A stretch of 64,000 nucleotides of DNA from assembly GCA_018389105.1 (NCBI GenBank), contig JACATO010000998.1, forward strand, positions 1 to 64,000, given 5' to 3'. Below the pieces are notes generated by a model, which was not told the DNA's origin, did not search any database, and was given only the letters and a program-made list of their open reading frames with translations. Positions 12,906 to 24,900 of the stretch are shown one piece after another. Each line of letters begins with the position of its first letter. Within the stretch, counting starts at the first letter, position 1. This stretch comes from Nautilus pompilius (Eukaryota > Mollusca > Cephalopoda > Nautilida > Nautilidae). Position numbers and translations under genes: made by a program.

Positions 12906-15330
12906 ATGTCTTGGAAAGAGAGCGCGATGCCTCCCGTGGCAGGGGTATAAACCCTAATATGTGGGTAGGACAGCACGATTCCTCCCGTGGTAGGGGTATA
13001 AACCCTAATATGTGGGTAGGACAGCACGATGCCTCCCGTGGCAGGGGTATAAACCCTAATATGTGGGTAGGACAGCACGATGCCTCCCGTGGCAGGGGTA
13101 TAAACCCTAATATGTGGGTAGGACAGCACGATGCCTCCCGTGGCAGGGTTATAAACCCTAATATGTGGGTAGGACAGCACGATGCCTCCCGTGGCAGGGG
13201 TATAAACCCTAATATGTGGGTAGGACAGCACGATTCCTCCCGTGGTAGGGGTATAAACCCTAATATGTGGGTAGGACAGCACGATGCCTCCCGTGGTAGG
13301 GGTATAAACCCTAATATGTGGGTAGGACAGCGCGATGCCTCCCGTAGCAGGGGTATAAACCCTAATATGTGGGTAGGACAGCACGATGCCTCCCGTGGCA
13401 GGGGTATAAACCCTAATATGTGGGTAGGACAGCACGATTCCTCCCGTGGCAGGGGTATAAACCCTAATATGTGGGTAGGACAGCACGATTCCTCCCGTGG
13501 TAGGGGTATAAACCCTAATATGTGGGTAGGACAGCACGATGCCTCCCGTGGTAGGGGTATAAACCCTAATATGTGGGTAGGACAGCACGATGCCTCCCGT
13601 GGCAGGGGTATAAACCCTAATATGTGGGTAGGACAGCACGATTCCTCCCGTGGCAGGGGTATAAACCCTAATATGTGGGTAGGACAGCACGATTCCTCCC
13701 GTGGTAGGGGTATAAACCCTAATATGTGGGTAGGACAGCACGATGCCTCCCGTGGTAGGGGTATAAACCCTAATATGTGGTGGGTAGGACAGCACGATTC
13801 CTCCCGTGGTAGGGGTATAAACCCTAATATGTGGGTAGGACAGCACGATTCCTCCCGTGGCAGGGGTATAAACCCTAATATGTGGGTAGGACAGCACGAT
13901 GCCTCCCGTGGTAGGGGTATATAAACCCTAATATGTGGGTAGGACAGCACGATTCCTCCCGTGGCAGGGTATAAACCCTAATATGTGGGTAGGACAGCAC
14001 GATGCCTCCCGTGGCAGGGGTATAAACCCTAATATGTGGGTAGGACAGCACGATTCCTCCCGTGGTAGGGGTATAAACCCTAATATGTGGGTAGGACAGC
14101 ACGATGCCTCCCGTGGCAGGGGTATAAACCCTAATATGTGGGTAGGACAGCACGATGCCTCCCGTGGCAGGGGTATAAACCCTAATATGTGGGTAGGACA
14201 GCACGATTCCTCCCGTGGTAGGGGTATAAACCCTAATATGTGGGTAGGACAGCACGATGCCTCCCGTGGTAGGGGTATAAACCCTAATATGTGGGTAGGA
14301 CAGCGCGATGCCTCCCGTAGCAGGGGTATAAACCCTAATATGTGGGTAGGACAGCACGATGCCTCCCCGTGGCAGGGGTATAAACCCTAATATGTGGGTG
14401 GTAGGACAGCACGATTCCTCCCGTGGCAGGGGTATAAACCCTAATATGTGGGTAGGACAGCACGATTCCTCCCGTGGTAGGGGTATAAACCCTAATATGT
14501 GGGTAGGACAGCACGATGCCTCCCGTGGTAGGGGTATAAACCCTAATATGTGGGTAGGACAGCACGATGCCTCCCGTGGCAGGGGTATAAACCCTAATAT
14601 GTGGGTAGGACAGCACGATTCCTCCCGTGGCAGGGGTATAAACCCTAATATGTGGTGGGTAGGACAGCACGATTCCTCCCGTGGTAGGGGTATAAACCCT
14701 AATATGTGGGTAGGACAGCACGATGCCTCCCGTGGTAGGGGTATAAACCCTAATATGTGGGTAGGACAGCACGATTCCTCCCGTGGTAGGGGTATAAACC
14801 CTAATATGTGGGTAGGACAGCACGATTCCTCCCGTGGCAGGGGTATAAACCCTAATATGTGGGTAGGACAGCACGATGCCTCCCGTGGTAGGGGTATAAA
14901 CCCTAATATGTGGGTAGGACAGCACGATTCCTCCCGTGGCAGGGGTATAAACCCTAATATGTGGGTAGGACAGCACGATGCCTCCCGTGGTAGGGGTATA
15001 AACCCTAATATGTGGGTAGTAGGACAGCACGATTCCTCCCGTGGCAGGGGTATAAACCCTAATATGTGGGTAGGACAGCGCGATGCCTCCCGTGGCAGGG
15101 GTATAAACCCTAATATGTGGGTAGGACAGCACGATTCCTCACGTGGCAGGGGTATAAACCCTAATATGTGGGTAGGACAGCACGATTCCTCCCGTGGCAG
15201 GGGTATAAACCCTAATATGTGGGTAGGACAGCACGATGCCTCCCGTGGTAGGGGTATAAACCCTAATATGTGGGTAGGACAGCACGATGCCTCCCGTGGC
15301 AGGGGTATAAACATTAATGTGTTGGAACGA
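12906..15330. repeat. 51-bp minisatellite, 47 homogeneous units
   Basis: Each unit reads GTAGGACAGCACGAT-KCC-TCCCGTGG-Y-AGGGG-TATAAACCCTAATATGTGG. The landmark AATATGTGGG spans 45 whole periods from 12956 to 15265 once seven small indels (net +14 bases) are removed. Variation is nearly confined to GATGCC/GATTCC and GGCAGG/GGTAGG, plus rarer CAGCGCGAT and CCGTAGCAGG types. As 51 is 17 codons and the unit lacks stops in several frames, long frames run along both strands (17-residue periods such as MWVGQHDASRGRGINPN). I do not consider them genes: indels break the frame, and they have no splice or promoter context. Confidence 0.97.
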
Positions 15331-15344
15331 AAGAGGGTGGCCAA

Positions 15345-17150
15345 GTGACAGGAAGTTGTCGGGTGGCTGTGACGCAACCGGGAGTGCCTGCCGTGGGAGA
15401 CAATGGCTTTCTATTGATTTTTCTTGTTACGTTGAAAAATCATTGCCCCCCCCCGAGAAAATTTAATGCCCGTCCACGAATTTGTTTCGCCCGCCGGGTC
15501 CGGATGCAAGTCTGCCATGCTCATGTTGGGTTGAGTTCTTATACAGGCTTTCAGTTTCTGCAATGTCTGCTCAGAATTTTTTAACCCCCCCCCCCAGACA
15601 TGAAGTCAACAAGGACGGCACTCTGGATATCCAAGAACATGATGGTCTTTCTGGTTTCTTTGTGAAGTATCTCGTCAACATTCGAGGCCTCCACAAAACC
15701 TCAAAGTACCCGAGTCTCGTAATGGCGTCTCACTCTACAGCGAGATGGCCAACAGCAAGAGTTTATGATAAGCTCCTCCGGTTTCAATGTGGTCTGGTCT
15801 GGTCTGTCATATCACGGTAGGTGCCAGACCTATCATTGAGATCCGCTTTTCGCTCTGTAACACGGTTTACTCGAAGTCTCATCAGCACAACACAATTTCC
15901 ATACAGCGATGAATCTCTATCAGTTATGTGCTTCGGCTCTCTGCTAAGTACGAATCTCCCTTGTAGCCGCCATGGGGGAAATTGCACGGTGCTAGCTGCA
16001 AACTCTGAAGTTTGTAAAGGATCGTGTTTTGCTGCCGGTTTAAAGAAAAATAAGGACACTGGATTTTTGGGTGGGAGCAACCCTCATTAAACTCCAACCG
16101 TACGAGTCGCATAGCACAATAATAAAAACTTGAAAATGTCTAACAATCTACTTAATAGTTTTAAAGCCATTCACTGCTTGAAGTCAGTAGTATCCAGACT
16201 TTTACCCTCATATTTAAATGGTTTTAATTTTAATCAAATTCCATCTCGGCCGATGATACGTTTATCAAACAAATCACGATTTCTCAAACTGTCCCATGTG
16301 TCACCAAAGGTCAATTATAGCGTAATTATGTATATAATGGCGTTTCACTACATTAATTTTGATCAAAGGAATAAATATGCACTGACCTCTATGAAGCACT
16401 CATATTTGTTATTATCAGTGCTATTTAGGGTACTTAAAACGATATCAATTTTAATATTCCGTCTCTGCGTTTTTTCAAAATGTACACCAGATATAAAAAG
16501 ATCCCGATCATTTTGCCATTTCGGACTCGATCACTGGTGGCCGATCTGTGGTGGCGGAAGAATACGACAGATGTGCAGCAGTGATTAATGCCAATGCGGC
16601 CGAGGCTAAATTCACACTCAAATAATTACGCACCAGCAGTAATAAGAAAGTAAATGTTGCCTGGTCAGTTAGCTCCTCGGTTCAGACAGTATGGCAGCGG
16701 GGAAGCTATTTCCAACGCGAGACGGTAGCCATAAAATGATTCAGAGAAGTGGGATCGGGGGGGGGGAAATTACGCCTTATTTACTTTCTCGGAAGTCATC
16801 TACGGCTACAGACACACACCAACGATCGCTGTTAGGCATGTCACGGCGCAGCGGTGATAATTCGCCAAACCGCGCGTGATTAGGGGAGACTCTGAACAGC
16901 ACGAAATGACCGGAAACGGTTTGGTCAGTAATTGGGGACCAGAGATCAGATACGTTTCTAGGGAATCAAAAAAAAAAAAAGATGTAGGCAGATCTGTATT
17001 ATTAGCTTTACCGAGACCCAGTGTTAGAAACATTGCCAAGACTGGATACAGGCCAGTATGAGGCCAAGCGGGGAAAGGGAACTTGCATTAGAAACTTTGT
17101 AATCATTTTTATTTAAAGTTTCTTGGTCTCGTATAATTTTTCTTTTAAAT
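15345..17150. other. Unannotated stretch right of the satellite
   Basis: Open frames reach 152 codons (16130-16588, plus strand), but the translation has no recognised family and no flanking splice sites. C and G homopolymers occur near 15447, 15586 and 16758. No gene can be supported. Confidence 0.4.
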
Positions 17151-17159
17151 AACACATAG

Positions 17160-17300
17160 CGTTTTGCGGTCGTGTCAACGTCCGACAACTCCTGTACGGA
17201 GTGACGTCACAGCTACACTGTGCACCATGGGTATTATCCAAGATGGTGGCCAATAGCGTGTCACGTACAGTGAAACAACGCTGAGTAGCAAAGTTTCTGT
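17160..17300 (+). promoter_or_regulatory. Candidate promoter (CRE, YY1-like, CCAAT)
   Basis: A perfect CRE (TGACGTCA) lies near 17203. Downstream are CCAAGATGGTGGCC (YY1-like, typically placed at or just after a start site) near 17239 and an overlapping CCAAT box. CpG density is high here and falls sharply to the right. The order suggests plus-strand transcription. Short ATGs follow (17243, 17310), but no exon can be confirmed, so the downstream gene is unknown. Confidence 0.35.
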
Positions 17301-17439
17301 TTAAGGAAATGCCAAAACGAAAGAAATGTACAGACTATCTGTAGAGTTCAGTGATGCATGTCTCTCATCAGAGTGCTGCATAAGGTTTTAAAATAAATGT
17401 GAATTAGTAATGGCGACTCCTACAACCATAGTCCTTGTA

Positions 17440-17960
17440 TTGGAATTTTGGACAATAATGCCTCAGTGCAACAGTGGAGTGTTGAAAACAATATTCATTT
17501 AAGCCTGAGATCCAGCATAGTAGTAAGCACCAGGAGCAATGGAGGACTTGTAATGCTACCAGAGAGAGGCTGACTTCTCAAACAAAACTAAAATGTGAGA
17601 TAAAGTGTGAATCTATTGTGCAGTTGCAACATTCCACGTCTCCACTACCGTCTTCCAGAAAGCTCATGGCAAGTTTTGTGGGGGCATAATTCACATAGAT
17701 TTGCCTGCCAGAGGCAAAACTGTTAATGCACAGTTGTGTTACACAGCGACATTTGATGTGAAGAATGCAGACAACAGTGAGGTTGGTTTGCTATCAGCCT
17801 CACATTGTTGCACAATAACACGCACTCGCCCTAACATGGCCAATGCGACAACTGAAACCTTGCATAGATGAGATAGGATGAGATGTGCTTGACCGCTCTT
17901 CCATAGTCCAGAGTTGTCACTGTGCAATTTCCATCTCTTCCTGGCGGGGGTGGGGTGGGG
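17440..17960 (+). pseudogene. Mariner transposase fossil
   Basis: Translations in shifting plus-strand frames give STSPLPSSRKLMASF, then GIIHIDLPARGKTVNAQLCY, then RPNMANATTETLHR. In order these match the mariner block before the second catalytic Asp, the IDxLxxGxTVN strand and the HDNARPHxAxxT helix. Frame changes and lost catalytic residues show that it is dead. Residual CpGs suggest an intermediate age. Confidence 0.6.
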
Positions 17961-18694
17961 GGGGGGTAGCATCATGAAAGCAGATGCCCTTAAATGGCTA
18001 CATACCTGTCCAAAAATTTTTTTATACTTTTGTCATTAAGGCATTAACACAATGACAGTAAAAATGCATACATATAGCAGGGAAATATCTTGAAAAATAG
18101 AGAAAGTTTCATTAACTTTAAATGACATCCACAGCCATCAAGAAAAGTGAATGCAGAATGTAATGTAATTTATGCAGTGCCTGGGTGCATTTAACACTAT
18201 TTTGGCCATAATTTTATTTGAAAATATCGATCATAGTGATACTAGTGGAAAATACCATACTATTTAGCCTGGCTTCAAAACAATATTCCCAGTTATTTCA
18301 CTTTTTAAAATTTCTAGTTTCATTTCCTCTGCCTTAAAAAAAAAAAACCTGTTTCTTTACTACCTTCACATAACCTGCTTCACTTCTGCACCTGTGGACC
18401 ATTAAAGGCCAGGTAAGAAGTCCCACAGTTTCATAAAAAAACTGGAGTTTAAACAATATACCTCAAATCTGTCATTCAAAAAATTTCTGAGCAAATTATG
18501 AATGTTGCAGTTGCATACACACATCCATACTAGTTATTTTTGTTGTCACTGTCCTTTGCAAGTGAAGATGCTGCTGCCAAAAACATTCCTTTGAAAGCAG
18601 AACTGATGCATGCATGAATTGTTTATTGTGATGACATCTCTCTCCAATAGTTTCGCTGTGTTCCAGTGGCAGGCATATGCAAGAGAACTGGCAG

Positions 18695-18870
18695 GGATTA
18701 TGGTACAGAAGGTGCCTACTAGAACTTTTCGTTTTTAGATGTGGGAGGAACCAAAGAGCCCAAAGAAAAATGAAATGGCCAGCTGGTAAAGAACAAATAG
18801 AACCATGCCAGAGAGGTATGCCAAACTGAGCTGGTTCCAAATAGGATTCAAACTCTGTTGATTGGTTGGT
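18695..18870 (-). mobile_element. tRNA-derived SINE copy (minus strand)
   Basis: On the minus strand it reads GAGTTTGAATCCTATTTGG (a B-box), CAGCTCAGTTTGGCATACC and, further on, GGTTCCTCCCACATCTAAAA. These are the same modules in the same order as the plus-strand copy at 1.2 kb. Confidence 0.6.
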
Positions 18871-18879
18871 AGCAGTTAG

Positions 18880-21800
18880 ACTTTCTGTTGTTAACATGAA
18901 CTGCAGAGATTATTTACTAAAACATTTTTTCTTATTTTTTTTGTTCAAAACTACAGCGCACAAGAGCTGTTTCCAGAAGAGATAAGCAACAGTCCTAGTT
19001 GAAAATTACCAAAATAACCCAAGGAAACATCTAGTGCTAACCAGAATTAAATACTCCAGCAGCCATGTTTCAGGTGTTCTGTGCAATCAAAAAAAAAAAA
19101 GGAAAGAAAGAAACATGATCCTTTTGCCATGGGATGATGGATGACCACAATCTAGAAAAAATAAACAAAGCTGACATCTTACTTCAGCAAAAATCTCTGT
19201 CTGGCAGAAGGATAAAAGGGGTCACATCAAAGCTAATTTAGCACACAAAGTATACATGGTATTCCACTTTACATTGTGACTTAAAACAGCAGTCATCCAG
19301 AGATTGTTTTAGAAACTGTAAAGTGATTTTCATAAATATTTATTTATTTAAAAAATAAACTAAGAACATTTCAGCTCTTTATTATGTACCAGATTTGTTT
19401 CTTTTCTTGTTTTACATTATATTCAAATCCATTCACTGAAACACCCTAAAGTATAGCAATAACATTTGTTTTTCTTAGCTTCCACCAAAAAGCACATCTG
19501 TAAACAGTGCCCATAATGGAAAAATCAATATTAGCATTATTTCAACTGTCTAATAAATGGTGCATAAATAGAATGATGACATCTAACCAAATCTCTTTTT
19601 TTTGTTAAACAAAAATTGAAAATTAATAAATTTATTGTACAGTAACAATACCTAATTCATTAGCCAGGTCAATGTTATAAAAAGCACCAAAGAATCTGAT
19701 GAATGGAATTTAGGTTAGGTCAACAGTTTGTGAAAAGCACATGTCATACCTGTCTTCTCTTGCAAACTAATGCACAGGTAACAGTCATAAATCAACTTGT
19801 GTAATGACCATTCACTGGTGATTATTCACAGTCAATTGGCAATTATTATTAAGACTCACTCAAATTCAAGAAATTTCTGTCAAAGATATATTTAGAACAC
19901 TGAACTCTATACAGCTTCAACATTCACCACTAAAGTATTCATAATTAAAGTTCAGTGACGAATTACTAATTACACATTGTCAAATGGCATGAAAATTAGT
20001 TTCTTATATCAATACATTGGAGACCACCATTTTATGCTTGTGAGCTCTTTTGAAAAGAGAATATGAAAAATGTTGATGTCAGAACCCCTACTATGATCAC
20101 CATGCACAACTATGGCATAAAACATGATCTTCTTGACAAGAGAGTTATGGTGTCATTAATAATTGTTTGAAAAAGAATCAAAAGTCTATATTTACTGAAA
20201 ACTCCTATAAGGCTAAGTAATAACACCAGTAAATAAATGCGAACATTTCTTCTTTAATCATGATCTACATCGGTTCTTTTCATTATCCAATGTTAGCAAC
20301 TCTTTAAACAAAATATCCTGGTTTAATTGAACTGGTACTAAATGGCATTAACAAATCTATAACACAAAATAAAATGGATCCTAAAATCAATATTTTTCTT
20401 TGAAAACTAATACATCATGAAAGGTTGGAAGATATGGTGTCATTGTATTGTTTCTCAGTGACAGCACAAGAGCCAGAAGACCTATTATCATGCTGCTGTC
20501 CTTTATTACTCAGTGATGTCACAAGAACTCCAGAAGGAAGGCTCCCATTGCTATTCTAAGTCTCCCTCTTTTGTTTCATTAAAAATCTACACAAAGTTAT
20601 TTAAAGGAAAGGGAATGGTGTCAGTATTTAAATATATATATTTTTTTTGTTTGAAGGGAAGAAGAATCAGCTCTCCAAGCACTGCGTTATGGGAACATTT
20701 CCTTAACTATCAGCATAAAGTAGTTTGCTTCACATTCTTTTAAGCTACTTCTACTTGAATGTATAGACAAAAATAGAGCACAAATTACTCCCTTTTTACA
20801 TGTATAACTTTCTATTAAAATGAAATTAAACAAATTATCTTCCAATCCAATATTTCTGCTGTGTTCAAGTGCAATGATTTATAGTATTGTCACCTACTTG
20901 TTTTCTTTTTTGTAACAATATAAATCTGTTCATTTGTTGTCTAAGTAACCATTTGTACTAATCCATGTTTAAATAAGTAAAAATAATAACCTTTAATAAA
21001 CAAATTAAAGAAATACATTGTTTGAAAAAGATAACTGGGGGATTATCTGTGACAATAAGTCCATACTTTGCCTTGATCCCACTCAGAATTGTTGCCAAAT
21101 GACAACTGTCATTCCAAAATATTCTGGTTGGTGCTAAAACTCCTGCAGTAGTTTTTTTTTTTGTTGTTTTTTGTTTCTTTTTAAGTGACAAACATTTGTC
21201 TTGTCTGCACAGACTAAAAGAGAAAATTTAAGCATTTAAAAAAAAAAATTCACACAAAAATTAAATCTACAAACTCACAATATTAATCTAACAGAGATTT
21301 ATACTGGCCTGTGAAATTTTTAACTGTACCTTCTTCTATATTCATTATTGTCCATAACTGTGAAAAGTCCCCACTGAAATTCCTATGTTTAGCTGTGACC
21401 ACAAAGCCCTTCAGACTGGTACAAAAGAGCCAAAACAAACCAGGCTGGTCTCAAAAGGGGATTAAAGGCCATGGGCCCTCAGCTATAGCATCCTTGTATG
21501 CTTTGCACTTGGTCATCTGCCAAGACTGCACAATGACAGTAATAAAAAAGTGCAATTTCATCACTGATAAGTGGTAAAGAAGCATAGCTAGAGAATGAAC
21601 ATGGCAGAGTTGCTAGTTCGTCAGGATTACAGAAATGATGCCACATCACAAAAGTTGTGCAAAATGTAAAAATAGGTTGATATGTTTGCAGTGACAATCT
21701 GAAGATATCTGCCTTTGTAAACTTCTGATATTAGCAATTCTGCTACTTCTTTGTGCTATTCTTGTGCACAGTATGTTACTATAAAAGTAATGCACAAGTC

Positions 21801-21900
21801 ATCTTCTCACATTGTAGCTTAACATACACCAGCTATTTTTAATTTTTAAAAAGGGGAATTGACCTTAATATTTTAACTTCAAATAATATATTCACATTTA
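18880..21900. other. AT-rich 3' flank of the LRR gene
   Basis: CpG-poor and AT-rich, with no exon that joins in phase to the LRR gene. It could contain that gene's 3' untranslated region or an undetected terminal exon. A single TTAA-ended MITE end lies near 20680-20705. Confidence 0.4.
21375..21500 (-). mobile_element. Probable SINE fragment (minus strand)
   Basis: The minus strand reads TTTAATCCCCTTTTGAGACC and then CAGCCTGGTTTGTTTTGGC, resembling the B-box and GGTTTGGC module of the SINE family here. It is more diverged than the other copies. Confidence 0.35.
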
Positions 21901-21928
21901 TATTTTAAATGACTACTTACCACTGATA

Positions 21929-24900
21929 TCAGAAGTGTTTTGCTGCAAACATTTGAGCTTCAAAAATTCTTGCACGACTGAAAGCAACAAATATATTTAA
22001 AATAATATAATGTGCTGTTAAATAAGTATAGTTAAAAAAATAGAACATATGTTAAATCAGAAAGATGGGAGTGAACTGAGTTTGAAATTATCCTGAAGAT
22101 GCAACCATCTTGACATCAATGAAATTAAATTTATGGTCAGAATTAAAAATGCGATAATTAAATAAACCCAAACTTTTCCATGCAGACAAATGAGCAGCAG
22201 GAACCCTTGTAGATGTACTGGATGGTCTTACCCATCACAGGCTACCCTAACATAACCAAATTTTAATGGTAACAAGAAGTGTATGATCTCACCAGAAGTG
22301 GAATTTGATCCTTAATAGAAAGGATTTACCAATATTTTTAGAAATGAAGAATCAAACATGAAGTTCCAAATATGGATAGAATATAAACAAGCTTAATTAT
22401 ACTTTTTGTTTGTTGTTAATGGTGTGAATGTAAACAAAGAAAAATTCATTAAATAGTTTAAAAAGCACTTTTGCACACTGCATCGTTCTGTTAAACATTT
22501 TAGAAAGAAGAAAGGCAACAGATGTACTTTCTATGCAATATAATGGAAAATAAATTGGTTGTATATAAAAATGAGACCAAATTGTCCTTTCTTGTAGTTA
22601 ATCCAATGGATGTTGGCTTACTTTGACAATTCTTAGCAGGTTCCTGGTGCTGCAGGAAAAACAAGGGTCTGTCAATCAAGCCCCCAACCAGATTTGTGAC
22701 CAAACTGACTTCTTATCCATGAGAGTCCAATCCTTGCCATTACAAACTTATAACAATTAATCCCCCAAACAAATGATCCCGTGCCAAAGACATTGTACTT
22801 ATATAGGTTATAACCACCTGATAATAAGCACTACAGCCAAATGGTATAACCAAATAATTTTAGACGAAAAAATAGGGTATTGGTTTTCTTTATTATTACA
22901 TTAGATTTAACAGGAATCAGTTAAATTTCTGATTTAATGTGACTAAAAAATTAAAAAAGCTAAATTCACATGTATAATTCAAATGTAAATGTGCAGTCCA
23001 CCTGCTTGATCTACTTGAAAGCTGCTTCCTCACAGAAACAACAGAAGGTTAGAATGATCTCATAACAAAGAAAAAGAAAAATGGTATCTGTTATTGACTT
23101 TGAGAGACAAACATTTTCTCCCCAGTTTCATAAATTTCAATTCCATAAATCTGACAGACAAAATTGTGGGCTACTCTTCAGGTATTATATAATAGATACA
23201 GTAATACGGTTGGAACATTTTATCCTGCCTACTACTTGTCTTAACAACATTCAGTATTGTTTAATCCATTTCGCTGCCCAGTAGATTTGGAAATTTTTTG
23301 TAAACTGAAGACAAATGAATTCACTATTTCATCCATGAAATTCACAGCAGCCATGTTTTCTGCATAGTCACAGCTCCACCAGACAGAGAGTTCCACATTT
23401 TTCCATGGAAGCAGCTCTTATACTGGAATGCTGACTTACAACTTTATTTTGCCTAAGGGAAGTAACTTCAAAGCTTTATTTTTTTTAGTTTGTAAAAACA
23501 GCTATGTACAAAACCCTAAGTCTGGCTTCTGTCTGCTAAAGATTAAAAAATGTTCCCATGATGCAATGCTTGAAAAACAATTGCCAACAAAAGTCAATAA
23601 AATGTCAATGAAATCTTCAAAAGAGGGAACCGAGGTTAATTTTTTTTTGCCATCATACTATTGTTGGCCAACCTTATCATGATGTTTCCAGCAAAATGAA
23701 AATGCAAAATTGAGTATTTTACTTCACCTTCCATATTGACCTGAATTAAATTAGTGATGATCAGCACTTAATCATGAGTTTTCATGGTGTTGCATTATGG
23801 GAATGTTTTTTAAATGGTCAACAGATAGAAACCTGATTCAGATTGAGTGCACCACTACATTACTTATTAAGCATTGGTTATAACTATTGTATTAGTTAGT
23901 ACATATTTTCTCTCTTTTTTTTTTTTTTGCATAACCCAGTGAAAAATGAACAATACACTTTTTTTTTTTCTGTTTATGTTGACATTTAAAACAAACAATA
24001 TTTTTTTTAGACTTGAGCAAACATCCAGCTGTTAATACTTGACTACTTGGTTTAAAGATCACACCATTTCTCCACCTTTTGCCCAACTGCGACTAACCAA
24101 ACTTATTTATCCTCCATATTTTAAAGTTAACCCTTTCCTTAGCCCACAAAGAAGTTTAACCAGCATCCTGTCATTTGTTCTTGCACTAGAAACATTCCTT
24201 TCTGTTTTATTTCACTGCAAGCTATTGCTGCTGATCAAATGCTGCACTCCATATGTGATACTGAAAACAACCAGATTCCAAAACTCATTGGCAAATACAT
24301 GAACAAAGTGGAAACAAGTTAAGTAGCACATTTGGACAACTTTAACAAAAAGTCTATACTAATGTTTTAAAGAATATAATATGACACCAGCATCAATGGA
24401 TTCTCACCTGCTGCATCTACTGATAAAGGGTGGACATTCATTATCTTGAGAATGACACTTCTCCGCTGGCAGCTGGTTACAAGCAATTTTCAATGCTGAA
24501 AATCTACAACAGAAACAACTAGAAAATCAAAAGTCTGCAAATTCAAGGAAAGTCTGCATACAAGATCATGCACAAACACCAGCTGTTAGTTATTTGTTTA
24601 CTTCAGGATGTAGTGCAGACATGACTCATCACTTAGATAAAACAATATCCACTGGTTTAGTTATTACTCCCTGCCACATTGACAAAGAGAATGTAGAAGG
24701 TGCATATTGGAAAACCACATAACCAACCCTAAATGGTCTAATGTAGTTTCAAAGATCTTTTATTCAGAGACTTTTTAAATGTAATCTTAAAATTAATTTG
24801 TTTAATTAAAAATCTTTTTAAAAAAAAGAAATCCAACATTTTGGTGAAAGAAAAATAATAAAGATGAATTAACTCCCCTATATTGTATTTCTATGCAATG

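Noticed and set aside
12906-15330. CRISPR array
   Set aside because: Units are contiguous, with no unique spacers, and the genome is eukaryotic.
12906-15330. Interstitial telomere
   Set aside because: Only one TTAGGG-like stretch per 51 bases; not a hexamer array.
12700-15377. Long repeat-protein genes on either strand
   Set aside because: They are by-products of a 51-bp stop-poor tandem unit; frames exist on both strands at once and indels break them.
16130-16588. 152-codon plus-strand frame
   Set aside because: No recognisable family, biased composition, no promoter or splice context; most likely chance.
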